A program made the position numbers and the translations under genes. This document shows positions 47,322 to 56,065 of a stretch of DNA of 64,000 nucleotides, one piece after another. The DNA comes from Bacteroidales bacterium (lineage in GTDB: Bacteria > Bacteroidota > Bacteroidia > Bacteroidales > JAAYJT01): positions 1 through 64,000 of the forward strand of contig JACZJK010000052.1 of assembly GCA_014860575.1 (NCBI GenBank), given 5' to 3'. The notes beneath the pieces are model-generated. The model was not told where the DNA came from, did not search any database, and saw only the letters and a program-made list of their open reading frames with translations. Every line of letters starts with the position of its first letter. The first letter of the stretch is position 1.

Positions 47322-47834
47322 ATGAAAACATTTAAGGTAGTTTTAATAATTTTCCTTGCGGTTGCTATCACCGCAGTTGCCGTAGCATTCCTGTTACCGC
47401 GGGAAATAACGGTTGAACGGTCTGCTTTAATTCCTGCGTCGCAGGAAGTGGTATTTGAACAAGTCAATGTCTTGAAAAATTGGGAAAAATGGTCGCCATG
47501 ACACGAAATTGATCCTGATATGATTATTACTTATGCAGGCCCGGAATTGGGTACAGGTGCATCATATTCCTGGACCAGTGATGATCCTGCTGCAGGAAAT
47601 GGGAAACTTACTATTATTGAAAGTATTCCTTACAGCCTGATAAAGACCGAAATTGATTTCATGGAACGTGGCACTGCCAATGCAGAATACAGGTTTCATG
47701 CTGAAGAAGGCGGAACTATGATGACCTGGTCAATGAAAAGCGATATGGGAAATAATCCTATTGGCCGCTATATGGGATTGTTTATGGACAAATGGTTGGG
47801 CAATGATTTTGAAAAAGGAATGGCGAAACTCTAG
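47322..47834 (+). pseudogene. SRPBCC-family protein gene interrupted by one in-frame TGA
   Basis: Reading from the ATG at 47322, the frame encodes a membrane-anchored start (VVLIIFLAVAITAVAVAFLL) and then EITVERSALIPASQEVVFEQ, NWEKWSP. A TGA at 47499-47501 follows, and the same frame continues HEIDPDM, ITYAGPELGTGASYSWTSDD to a TAG at 47832. The polyketide-cyclase/SRPBCC family usually has WSPW followed by xxDPxM here, so the TGA replaces a tryptophan TGG. The total is 170 codons. All other inspected genes use TGA as stop, so recoding is unlikely. The gene is either recently inactivated, makes a 59-residue and a downstream fragment, or reflects a sequencing error. The family binds hydrophobic ligands; this member's role is unknown. 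Confidence 0.75.
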
Positions 47835-47889
47835 ACACTTACTGCCTCAGCACCTTAATAAAGAAGTGAATAGTCCTCTTTACGATTTC

Positions 47890-49092
47890 TTAGAAATTAT
47901 AACCAACTGCAAACGTCAGAGGAACCTTTACCCCGGCATTTTGCGGGAATAAATTGCCATTTGAATAATGGCCGATTTTAAATTCCGCGCTCAATTTACG
48001 TGAAGGGCCGGCAAAGCTTCCTATTCCTAAATAGTCATGAAATGTAAATCGTGTGCCGGTGTCAATCCCATCAACCAGTGACTTAGATATATATGTTGGT
48101 CCAGCAACCGAGTAAAAGAAAAAGAGATCGGCTGGCTTGGTTCGCAATAAGGTGAATCTTAGAACAGGATAAACTGCCAGTGTGAAGAAACTGGTATGAG
48201 CACTTTCGGTTTCCCAATATGAAAGACTTGCTCCAAAGTCGAGTGAGAATATTTTGCGGCCATGAAAAACATTTCGCTGGTAGCTGGCTGAAATGCCCCT
48301 CTCCACATGAAGGTCGCCACCCCAAAAAACAGGAATGGCTCCTTCGGCAAAAAAAGCATTGACACCATAACCCGCAGCATTAGTAGTAAAACCGAGTGTT
48401 ACCTGATTTATTGGCCAAATATATCCGGTATTTGAGTTCGCCAGTACCTTATCGGCGGTTAGTGGTCGCATATTATATTGGAAACCCGGCGAAATAAAAA
48501 CAGTATGAGGTTGCTTCACTTTTCGGTTGGGCGGCGAGTAAACTCCATGAAGCGTTAAATCCCAGCTTCTGTTAAGATGATATTTCATACCTGTCCCTAT
48601 CAATAAAGAGGCATAATTTGCATCTTTCACAATAGTTTCCTGGTTTATCCGGAAGCCATGCCGTGTAATGATTGAGAGGCCAAATTCTCCGGACATTATT
48701 AGGCTTTTATTAATAGGAAGTTGTGGCTTAAGCGTTAGTCCGGCAACGTTCATCCATACCGAATGTCTTGTTTGTGCACCATTTACATTGCGGTACACTA
48801 CCCAGAGTACAGGCCGCATATAACTGATCTGCATTGCCAGATAGTCGTTGAAATGCCTTCCATACAGCATTAGCCTCACCCCTGTATGCGGCACAGATAC
48901 TGACTCAGCCTGGAAGCCAGGCTCCAAATGCTGGTTCGAAAAAGGATAGTTGATACGACCGATATTAATGCTGAAATATGAATCAGCCAGAAAAGGTGGG
49001 TATTGAGCAGGGTTTCTTTGTGAAAAGCCCGTCAGGTTTATTAAGAACAGGAAACTAAAAATAATGGATCGCACAATAGTGGTCTGAGTCAT
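47890..49092 (-). CDS. PagL-like (acyloxyacyl hydrolase family) outer-membrane beta-barrel protein
   Basis: The 400-residue precursor has a signal peptide (IIFSFLFLINLTGFSQ). The C-terminal 60 residues show the PagL/lipid A 3-O-deacylase pattern: GTRFTFHDYLGIGSFAG, then the catalytic-type HYS in KIGHYSNGNLFPQNAG and VPLTFAVGYNF at the terminus. PagL removes an acyl chain from lipid A. The usual family member is about 170-230 residues, so the additional N-terminal half, which also looks like a beta-strand-rich outer-membrane domain, is unusual. The activity is inferred from the motif only. It lies next to an unknown exported protein on the same strand (34 bases). Confidence 0.75.
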   Translation of the reverse strand: MTQTTIVRSIIFSFLFLINLTGFSQRNPAQYPPFLADSYFSINIGRINYPFSNQHLEPGFQAESVSVPHTGVRLMLYGRHFNDYLAMQISYMRPVLWVVYRNVNGAQTRHSVWMNVAGLTLKPQLPINKSLIMSGEFGLSIITRHGFRINQETIVKDANYASLLIGTGMKYHLNRSWDLTLHGVYSPPNRKVKQPHTVFISPGFQYNMRPLTADKVLANSNTGYIWPINQVTLGFTTNAAGYGVNAFFAEGAIPVFWGGDLHVERGISASYQRNVFHGRKIFSLDFGASLSYWETESAHTSFFTLAVYPVLRFTLLRTKPADLFFFYSVAGPTYISKSLVDGIDTGTRFTFHDYLGIGSFAGPSRKLSAEFKIGHYSNGNLFPQNAGVKVPLTFAVGYNF

Positions 49093-49125
49093 GTTAGTGA
49101 TGGTTTTATAAGTTATGTTGAGATG

Positions 49126-49641
49126 TTAGCGTAAAACTACCCTTTCATATAGCCTTGCAATTTCAACAGGCTCTTTGATCCGCTTCAATTCGTCTTCGAA
49201 AGCAGTTGTTGATTGTGTAAAAACTGAGATAGCCACATCAAGTAAGTGATTCACTTTTTCTTTTGCTTCAACTTCAGTGATCTGCTTCTGCTTGAGCAAT
49301 TTCCTGTAATACCTGCTGGTTTTTTTTACTGAATTGAAAATAACAGGCTTGCCTACAACCACCTGCTGACCAGTGGTGGTTACATGACCTGAAACCATAT
49401 AGCTATAGAGGTCGTGAAATACAGCATCTTTTTTACCGAGTTCTTCACCAAGGAAGTGAGATTTCGGGGTAATACTATTAAAAGATGAAATCATCAAGTC
49501 AACCCGGTTTTCGAAATAAAATACTCCATCGCCAGCTTCTTGTGCAAATCCTGCGGGTAGAATTGCAAAAAGCACTGTCACAAGTGTTGTGAGTGCAGAC
49601 TGACACCGCCATCCGATAGCTTGACTCTGTTGCTTACTCAT
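49126..49641 (-). CDS. Unknown exported protein upstream of the PagL-like gene
   Basis: Not recognised. The 171-residue precursor has a signal peptide (SALTTLVTVLFAILPAGFAQ). The mature part contains DLMISSFNSITPKSHFLGEE, a lysine-rich KKTSRYYRKLLKQKQ helix and an acidic VNHLLDVAISVFTQSTTAFE helix. It may form one unit with the PagL-like gene 34 bases downstream. Start codon is the first ATG of the frame. Confidence 0.65.
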   Translation of the reverse strand: MSKQQSQAIGWRCQSALTTLVTVLFAILPAGFAQEAGDGVFYFENRVDLMISSFNSITPKSHFLGEELGKKDAVFHDLYSYMVSGHVTTTGQQVVVGKPVIFNSVKKTSRYYRKLLKQKQITEVEAKEKVNHLLDVAISVFTQSTTAFEDELKRIKEPVEIARLYERVVLR

Positions 49642-49862
49642 TAATATTGGGTCGTAACGGCTGATAATTCATAGATTATAATTCGGGCATAAAAATATAC
49701 AAAACATTATTTCCTCACAACATTCTACCAATCTCTCCGTTGTTAGAGCGTTTTCTAAAATAACGAAGCCATGCATCAGATTTTTTATAAAAAATTAATA
49801 TCTGGCGCTGCCAATGTTCAATAACTTGCGTATAATTGCGCGAAAATTTTTCATGCCGTACC

Positions 49863-50183
49863 ATGAATACAAAGAAAAAAATCGTTGTAAGTTATGAAAA
49901 CCTCGATTCTGAGGTTAAAATGGCTATTTTAAAGAAGTATCCTAATGGATATACGAACCACGTTTTCAAAGTTACCTTGCCCAATAATAACTTTTTTCAC
50001 GCAATCACTGTTGATACCGACGATGCCAGCTACCTTGTAAAAGTAAAGGTAAAGCTTGATAAAGCAGACAAGCTTGAAGAAGATCTGTTCAACAATGAAC
50101 TGGATAAGGTGTCTGATGACGCGGATACCGATAATGATACCGATACTCAGAATGATGTTGATGAATCCGGCAAAGCGGAGTAG
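49863..50183 (+). CDS. Small unknown protein with acidic tail
   Basis: From the ATG at 49863 the protein is 106 residues (MNTKKKIVVSYENLDSEV). The TTG at 49836 seems less likely. The first 75 residues have a compact look with AILKKYPNGYTNHVFKVTLP and YLVKVKVKLDKADKLEEDL. The last 30 are strongly acidic (DNDTDTQNDVDES). No signal or membrane part is present. Similar short proteins occur in Bacteroidota but their function is not known to me. It ends five bases before the EamA gene. Confidence 0.7.
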   Translation: MNTKKKIVVSYENLDSEVKMAILKKYPNGYTNHVFKVTLPNNNFFHAITVDTDDASYLVKVKVKLDKADKLEEDLFNNELDKVSDDADTDNDTDTQNDVDESGKAE

Positions 50184-50188
50184 CACAC

Positions 50189-51106
50189 ATGAGTGGCGGT
50201 AATAGGCTGGCCTCCAACAAAAAGGCTTATTTTTTCGCGTTGGTATCCGTGCTTTTTTGGTCTACGGCAGGATCCGCATTTAAGCTCACCCTTTTTTACC
50301 TTCATCCACATCAACTTTTATTTCTGGCAAGTTTCTTCTCATTCCTTGCACTGTTTATACTTTACGCTTTCACTAATAAGTTTAAGATTAATGAGTTGGC
50401 ACAACCCATCCACCTGGCCAGGTCTGCTTTTCTGGGTTTCTTAAATCCATTTTTATATTATGTTGTCCTGTTTCGTGCGTATTCCTTACTTCCTGCGCAG
50501 GAAGCCGTTGCACTGAATTATTTGTGGCCGGTAGCACTTGTTTTGCTGTCCATTCCGTTGCTAAAACAAAAACTTAGCTGGATATCACTTCTTGCGATCC
50601 TGATTAGTTTTTCCGGAACTATTGTGATTGCAATGCGTGGTGATTTTTCAAGCTTTGTTTTATCTGACCCGTTAGGCGTTTCTCTCGCTGTTGGAAGTTC
50701 TCTGGTGTGGGCTTTATACTGGATTTTTAACATGAAGGATACGCGTGAAGCACTAGGCAAACTGGTGTTGAACTTTACCTTTGGTACGCTTTATATTACG
50801 ATCCTGATTGTATTTACCTCCCCTACCCTATCGTTTGAATGGCAAGGTTTTGCCGGAGCCGGCTATATTGGGCTTTTTGAAATGGGTTTTACTTTTTTCT
50901 TCTGGTTATTGGCTTTAAAATATTCTGATACCACTGCCCGAATCTCAAATCTTATATTCCTGTCACCCTTTTTGTCGCTCATTTTTATACGGATTATTGT
51001 GAAAGAAACGATTATGCTTTCAACTGTTATTGGTCTGGTCCTCATTATCACCGGGGTGCTGATGCAGCATTACTTTTCAGAGAAAGTGGCCGTGCAAAAA
51101 AGCTAA
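50189..51106 (+). CDS. EamA/DMT-family transporter
   Basis: The 305-residue protein has about ten transmembrane helices in two EamA halves, starting KAYFFALVSVLFWSTAGSAF. The second half begins GVSLAVGSSLVWALYWIFN. The hallmark EAVALNYLWPVALVLLS-type segment is present. DMT transporters export or import small metabolites, amino acids or drugs; the substrate cannot be predicted. It lies five bases after the small acidic protein gene and 60 bases before mtaB. Confidence 0.9.
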   Translation: MSGGNRLASNKKAYFFALVSVLFWSTAGSAFKLTLFYLHPHQLLFLASFFSFLALFILYAFTNKFKINELAQPIHLARSAFLGFLNPFLYYVVLFRAYSLLPAQEAVALNYLWPVALVLLSIPLLKQKLSWISLLAILISFSGTIVIAMRGDFSSFVLSDPLGVSLAVGSSLVWALYWIFNMKDTREALGKLVLNFTFGTLYITILIVFTSPTLSFEWQGFAGAGYIGLFEMGFTFFFWLLALKYSDTTARISNLIFLSPFLSLIFIRIIVKETIMLSTVIGLVLIITGVLMQHYFSEKVAVQKS

Positions 51107-51152
51107 GCAATTCCTATTATAGTTTCATCGGCCCTTAGCGAAACAAAACCAT

Positions 51153-51160
51153 TAACTTTG
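51153..51160 (+). promoter_or_regulatory. -7 box directly before mtaB
   Basis: TAACTTTG fits TAnnTTTG and ends six bases before the ATG at 51167, so the transcript should start at or close to the start codon. The -33 region is not clear. Confidence 0.55.
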
Positions 51161-51166
51161 CACCCC

Positions 51167-52459
51167 ATGAACAAGAAACGTGTCGCATTTCATACACTGG
51201 GATGTAAGCTTAACTTCGCTGAAACATCCGGTTTATCGCGTGAACTTCAGGACGAATGCGATGTAGTAGATTTTTCTGAGCCTGCAGACTATTACGTGGT
51301 ACAGAGCTGTGCAGTAACTGCAACTGCCGAGAAAAAATGCCGGTCAGCAATCCGTCAGGCACATAAAAGGAACCCGGGAGCTTCAATTATTGTTACAGGT
51401 TGCATGTCGCAATTGCGGGCCGAACAATTGGCCGGAATGGAGGGTGTAAGTCTGGTTTTAGGAAATGCTGAAAAGTTTCAGTTGAAAGAAATTATTCAGG
51501 AACAATCAGTTGAACCATCGGACAAGATAAGAACATCCAACATCCTTAAAGACAAAACATTTCATCCGTCTTATTCAGGTTCTGACCGGACAAGAACTTT
51601 TGTGAAGATACAGGATGGCTGTGATTATTTTTGTTCTTTTTGTACAATCCCGTTTGCCCGTGGCAGGAGCCGGAGTAACAGTATTGCAGAGACAATCAAC
51701 TTTATTAAAACAGCCTTGCGTGAACAAGCACGGGAAATTGTACTTACAGGTGTGAACATCGGAGACTTCGGTAAATTGAACGATGAATCATTGTTTGGGC
51801 TTCTAAAAGAAATTGAGAACCTTAAACCAGAAGTACGTTTCAGGCTTTCTTCCATTGAACCAGATCTGCTCACCAAACAGTTGATCGAATTTGTCGCAGA
51901 CTCTAAATGGCTTTTGCCACATTTTCATATTCCGCTTCAATCAGGTTCAGACACGGTGCTTAAAAGAATGAACAGGCGGTATCTTTCTGATATTTTTGTC
52001 AGCAAGCTAAACCTGATCAAGGCAAAGCTTCCGTTTGCCTGCATTGCTGCTGATGTAATTGTAGGTTTCCCTGGCGAAACGGAAGAAGAATTCCATGAAA
52101 CCTTTTCACTTATTGAAGGCTTGCCCCTCTCCTACTTGCATGTTTTTCCATATTCGGAGCGACCCGGAACCAAGGCAAAGATGATGGATGACAAAGTCAG
52201 GCCAGAAATAATTCACGAGCGTGTGGGCAGTCTGATCCGACTTTCTGAAACCAAAAAGCTTGATTTTTTGAATTCCAATATTGGCAGGGTCGAAGAAGTA
52301 CTTTTTGAAGCGGAAAATTCAAGTGGCAATATTGGCGGTTTTACAAATAATTACATCAGGGTGAGCGCTCCATTTCAGCATGAATTTATTAATAGTGTGA
52401 AAAAAACCCGGCTTACTTCCTTTGATAAAGATGGAATATTTGCGTTCGAACCGATATGA
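51167..52459 (+). CDS. mtaB: tRNA ms2t6A37 methylthiotransferase MtaB
   Basis: MtaB is a radical-SAM enzyme that adds a methylthio group to t6A at position 37 of some tRNAs. The 430-residue protein has the N-terminal UPF0004 domain (RVAFHTLGCKLNFAETSG, SCAVTATAEKKCRSAIRQ, VTGCMSQ), the radical-SAM cluster motif CDYFCSFC, PFARGRSRS, and a C-terminal TRAM-like region. The ATG at 51167 was chosen over a TTG at 51158 because it matches the usual N-terminus. MtaB rather than MiaB is supported by the HTLGCKLN start. Confidence 0.93.
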   Translation: MNKKRVAFHTLGCKLNFAETSGLSRELQDECDVVDFSEPADYYVVQSCAVTATAEKKCRSAIRQAHKRNPGASIIVTGCMSQLRAEQLAGMEGVSLVLGNAEKFQLKEIIQEQSVEPSDKIRTSNILKDKTFHPSYSGSDRTRTFVKIQDGCDYFCSFCTIPFARGRSRSNSIAETINFIKTALREQAREIVLTGVNIGDFGKLNDESLFGLLKEIENLKPEVRFRLSSIEPDLLTKQLIEFVADSKWLLPHFHIPLQSGSDTVLKRMNRRYLSDIFVSKLNLIKAKLPFACIAADVIVGFPGETEEEFHETFSLIEGLPLSYLHVFPYSERPGTKAKMMDDKVRPEIIHERVGSLIRLSETKKLDFLNSNIGRVEEVLFEAENSSGNIGGFTNNYIRVSAPFQHEFINSVKKTRLTSFDKDGIFAFEPI

Positions 52460-52497
52460 CCGATCAAATGAGTGAAAAACTAGCACAAATCTATAAC

Positions 52498-52505
52498 TAT
52501 CTTTG
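52498..52505 (+). promoter_or_regulatory. Candidate -7 box for the lgt-like gene
   Basis: TATCTTTG fits TAnnTTTG and lies 48 bases before the ATG. No clear -33 TTTG was seen. Confidence 0.5.
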
Positions 52506-52553
52506 CCAGCCTAAAACCTGCGATTTCTATTATTAACTAACTACTACCCCACG

Positions 52554-53717
52554 ATGTACCCCCGAATCAGTGATATGATCAACGATCTTCTCGGCACCTC
52601 TATTAAATTACCGATTCAAACTTATGGCTTTTTCGTAGCAATGGCTTTTGTAGTAGGTGGTTTGATCTTAAGTCTTGAGTTAAGACGAAAGGAAAAAAAC
52701 GGGCTTTTAAAGCCGCAGAAGAAGACTATCACCAAAGGCAAGCCTGCCAGTATCAGGGAATTATCGTTTAGCGGGATTTTGGGATTCTTACTTGGTTATA
52801 AAGGAGTAGACATGATTATGAACTATTCCGCTTTTGTGGATGATCCGCAAAGATTTTTACTTTCGGGAGATGGTAGTTTTTTAGGAGGCATTGCCCTGGC
52901 TGCTCTTTCGGTTTTTGCAACCTGGCGTGGCGCTGAAAAGGAGAAACTGCCAAAACCCAAAACTGAGGAAATTGAGGTGCGCCCTCATGAATTGACTACA
53001 ACTTTTATGACCATTGCTGCCGCTGCTGGTATTGCCGGAGCTAAGCTATTCGATATCCTGGAAAATCCTCCTTCTTTCTTTGCTGATCCGATTGGCACAA
53101 TATTTTCTTTTCAAGGACTCACTTTTTATGGTGGACTGATTGTTGCCGCCATCACAATTATCTGGTATGCACGCCATAACGGAATTCCATGGAGAGTATT
53201 GGCCGATTCCGCCGCACCTGCATTATTGCTCGGTTATGCGGTTGGTCGCCTGGGCTGTCAGATTTCGGGGGATGGTTGCTGGGGTATCGAAAATTTGAAC
53301 CCTAAACCCGAATGGCTGGCATTTCTGCCTGATTGGGCCTGGGCATACGATTTTCCGAATAACGTAATCCGCGAAGGAGTTCCTATTCATAACTGCAGCG
53401 GTCAATATTGCCGCGTGCTCGAAAATCCGGTGTATCCCACGTCATTGTACGAAAGCACATTATCGGTGTTTTTCTTTGTCATCCTTTGGCTGCTCAGAAA
53501 AAAGATTTTAATCCCTGGAATGATCTTTTCCATTTACCTGATCATGAATGGTACAGCCCGTTTCCTGGTAGAAAAAATTCGTGTAAACCCACCCTATCAT
53601 TTCCTTGGAATAGAAATTACACAGGCAGAAATTATTTCTACGACACTTATCCTGATAGGCGTGGCAGGGATGATCTATTTGTTTATAAGCAATAGGAAAA
53701 TTACGCATAAATCGTAA
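52554..53717 (+). CDS. lgt: Prolipoprotein diacylglyceryl transferase (Lgt) family protein, divergent active site
   Basis: Lgt attaches diacylglycerol to the cysteine of prolipoproteins in the inner membrane. The 387-residue multi-pass protein has family landmarks: IQTYGFFVAMAF, GAKLFDILENP, FQGLTFYGGLI, GYAVGRLGCQISGDGCWG, YPTSLYESTL and RFLVEKIRVNP. Compared with E. coli Lgt, the HGG histidine (H103) is a tyrosine, N146 is a cysteine and E151 an aspartate by my alignment, while R143 is kept. Several Bacteroidota sequences appear to share this form, so it may be a functional lineage variant or a paralogue. An insertion with C-S-G-Q-Y-C precedes the YPTSLYE motif. Confidence 0.8.
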   Translation: MYPRISDMINDLLGTSIKLPIQTYGFFVAMAFVVGGLILSLELRRKEKNGLLKPQKKTITKGKPASIRELSFSGILGFLLGYKGVDMIMNYSAFVDDPQRFLLSGDGSFLGGIALAALSVFATWRGAEKEKLPKPKTEEIEVRPHELTTTFMTIAAAAGIAGAKLFDILENPPSFFADPIGTIFSFQGLTFYGGLIVAAITIIWYARHNGIPWRVLADSAAPALLLGYAVGRLGCQISGDGCWGIENLNPKPEWLAFLPDWAWAYDFPNNVIREGVPIHNCSGQYCRVLENPVYPTSLYESTLSVFFFVILWLLRKKILIPGMIFSIYLIMNGTARFLVEKIRVNPPYHFLGIEITQAEIISTTLILIGVAGMIYLFISNRKITHKS

Positions 53718-53731
53718 AAGTCTTTTATAAA

Positions 53732-54529
53732 ATGGATTACCAGCAACTAGAAACAATCTGTGCCAGTGCGTGCAACCTGATCAAACAAACAGGTTCTTAT
53801 ATCAAAGAGCAACTTGATGACCAGAATTCGGTTGAGTTTTTTGAAAAAGGCATCCACGATTTCGTGACCCATGTAGACAAGAATTCTGAACGCATGCTCA
53901 TTGATGGCCTTTCTGAGATACTTCCTGGGTCAGGTTTTTTAGCTGAAGAAAATATTGCCAACACGGATCCAAAAGAATTTATGTGGATTATTGATCCGCT
54001 CGATGGCACAACCAACTTTATACATTCCATTCCCTTATATTGCATCAGCGTTGCCTTGAACCATAACAACCAGACTATTCTTGGGATAATTTATGAGATA
54101 AACATGCAGGAGTGCTTTTATGCATGGCATGGCAGTAAAGCATTCTTAAATGGAAAGGAAATTTTGGTTTCAACAACAGGAAACATGGATCATGCGTTGT
54201 TTGCAACAGGATTTCCTTACTATGATTACAGCCGCATAGCTCCATATATGGGTTTATTTTCATACCTGGTTCAAAATACATCCGGGGTGCGGCGCCTGGG
54301 TTCTGCGGCAGTTGACCTTGCATTTGTAGCCTGTGGCCGCTTTGAAGGTTTTTATGAATACGGACTGCATCCCTGGGATGTTGCAGCCGGTGCCTTTCTT
54401 GTAAAACAGGCTGGCGGAAAAGTATGCGATTTTAAAGGACAGGATAATTACATCCAGGGCAGGGAGATTATTGCCACCAATAGTGCTATCTTTAACGAGT
54501 TCATGGAATTGACAGGAAAATATTTTTAA
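53732..54529 (+). CDS. Inositol monophosphatase family protein
   Basis: The 265-residue protein is a Mg-dependent phosphatase with the signature metal sites: GFLAEENIAN, the IDPLDGTTNFIHSIP loop and YGLHPWDVAAGAFLVKQAGG. RRLGSAAVDLAFVACGRFEG is also present. It hydrolyses inositol-1-phosphate or related sugar phosphates, and SuhB-type members also bind RNA polymerase; the specific role is not clear. It lies 14 bases after the lgt-like gene and 24 bases before nfeD, likely in one transcript. Confidence 0.93.
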   Translation: MDYQQLETICASACNLIKQTGSYIKEQLDDQNSVEFFEKGIHDFVTHVDKNSERMLIDGLSEILPGSGFLAEENIANTDPKEFMWIIDPLDGTTNFIHSIPLYCISVALNHNNQTILGIIYEINMQECFYAWHGSKAFLNGKEILVSTTGNMDHALFATGFPYYDYSRIAPYMGLFSYLVQNTSGVRRLGSAAVDLAFVACGRFEGFYEYGLHPWDVAAGAFLVKQAGGKVCDFKGQDNYIQGREIIATNSAIFNEFMELTGKYF

Positions 54530-54553
54530 CAATTAACAATAATTGCAAAAAAA

Positions 54554-55924
54554 ATGAAAAGTAGTGTTTTAACAATGCTTTTACTCATCGCTTCGGCACT
54601 TGGGAGTTTGGCTTCCGATGAGTCGGATCTGAGGACAAAAATTGACAGCGGGAAACTCATAAAAGTCTATAAATTTGATATTAAGGAACCGATAGCTCCT
54701 CCAGTCTGGAGGGCTACGCAGAAAGCGATGGATGAAGCCCACGAAAAACAAATGGATCTGATCCTAATTCATATGAATACCTATGGTGGAACGCTGGAAG
54801 CTGCCGATAGCATCAGAACACGCTTGCTGCAATCCAGTATCCCTGTTTTTGTGTTCATTGATAACAATGCTGCATCAGCAGGTGCACTTATTTCAATTGC
54901 CTGCGACAGTATTTACATGCGACCCGGCGCCAACATTGGAGCAGCAACCGTTGTGGATCAGTCAGGTGCAGCGTTGCCGGATAAATACCAGTCATACATG
55001 CGCTCGATGATGCGCTCTACAGCCGAAGCCAAGGGTCGCAACCCAGATATTGCACAGGCAATGGTTGATCCCAGGATAGTTATTGAAAATGTCGTAGATA
55101 CCGGACAAGTGCTGACGTTTACTGCTTCGGAAGCATTGCTCAATGGTTATTGCGAAGGCAAAGCCGAAAGCATTGATGATCTGCTTACCAACATAGGAAT
55201 TGAAGAATACGAGATTACCGAATTAGTGCTCACCGCCATGGATAGAGTCATTGGGTTCCTGATACATCCAATAGTCAGTGGCATACTTGTCATGCTAATA
55301 ATCGGGGGCTTATATTTTGAGCTTCAGACTCCGGGTATCGGTTTCCCGATTGCGGCTTCAATTGTTGCTGCTTTGCTCTATTTCGCGCCACTCTATCTCG
55401 AAGGGATAGCGGCCAATTGGGAAATCCTCCTTTTTGTTATTGGTATAATACTAATAGCTGTTGAAATATTTGCAATTCCAGGTTTTGGTGTCACAGGCAT
55501 TGCCGGGGTTATACTGGTGATGACTGGTTTGATCCTCGCTATGGTTGATAATATGGGCTTCAACTTCGGTGCTCAGTATTTTCATGAGATTGTTCAGGCA
55601 TTTTTTATTGTTGTAATTGCTTCATTTGTTTCGTTAGTCAGCTCGTTTTATCTGAGCCAGAAACTCTTTACCACAACGGCATTTGGCGAATTAGCGCTGA
55701 GCACGGTTCAGAATGCCAGCGAGGGTTTCACCTCTGCAGATAAGAAGTATCGCAGTATGGTTGGAAGAAATGGGCTGTCGCACACAGTACTGCGCCCGTC
55801 AGGCAAAGTTATAATTGATAGTGAGATTTATGATGCAACTGCCGAAAGTGGTTATATCGAGAAAGGCGAAAACGTTATTGTTATCAAGCATGAAACGGCG
55901 CAGTTGTTTGTGAGGAAGTTTTGA
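54554..55924 (+). CDS. nfeD: NfeD-type membrane serine protease
   Basis: The 456-residue protein has a signal peptide (LTMLLLIASALGSLAS), then a ClpP-like protease domain with the nucleophile in NNAASAGALISIA and the lysine-region RSTAEAKGRNPDIAQAM. Four to five transmembrane helices follow (about 225-370), and a C-terminal NfeD OB-fold (VGRNGLSHTVLRPSGKVII, YIEKGENVIVIKHE). In archaea and bacteria such proteases cleave the stomatin-type SPFH protein usually encoded beside them. Here no SPFH gene is adjacent; hflKC is far away. Confidence 0.92.
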   Translation: MKSSVLTMLLLIASALGSLASDESDLRTKIDSGKLIKVYKFDIKEPIAPPVWRATQKAMDEAHEKQMDLILIHMNTYGGTLEAADSIRTRLLQSSIPVFVFIDNNAASAGALISIACDSIYMRPGANIGAATVVDQSGAALPDKYQSYMRSMMRSTAEAKGRNPDIAQAMVDPRIVIENVVDTGQVLTFTASEALLNGYCEGKAESIDDLLTNIGIEEYEITELVLTAMDRVIGFLIHPIVSGILVMLIIGGLYFELQTPGIGFPIAASIVAALLYFAPLYLEGIAANWEILLFVIGIILIAVEIFAIPGFGVTGIAGVILVMTGLILAMVDNMGFNFGAQYFHEIVQAFFIVVIASFVSLVSSFYLSQKLFTTTAFGELALSTVQNASEGFTSADKKYRSMVGRNGLSHTVLRPSGKVIIDSEIYDATAESGYIEKGENVIVIKHETAQLFVRKF

Positions 55925-56065
55925 AGCCCCAAGCCCCAAGCCTTAAGACACAAGACTCAAGAGACAAGACTCAAGATACAAGAGGCAAGAAACCAGAAAG
56001 AAAGAGCAGGAAACAAGGAACCCGGAACTTTGAACCTTGAACCAGCAACCTGTAACCAGCAACCA
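55925..56065. repeat. Low-complexity repeat tract between nfeD and kynU
   Basis: It consists of GCCCCAAGCCCCAAGCC, repeats of AAGACACAAGACTCAAGAG and then GGAACCCGGAACTTTGAACC. The last unit is the reverse complement of the AGTTCAAAGTTCAAGG words at 7374-7400. No gene was seen. Confidence 0.7.

Noticed and set aside
47499-47501. UGA read as tryptophan genome-wide
   Set aside because: Many intact genes here end with TGA, for example DUF1573 at 14797 and hflK at 4785, so the code is standard and the TGA is a local event.
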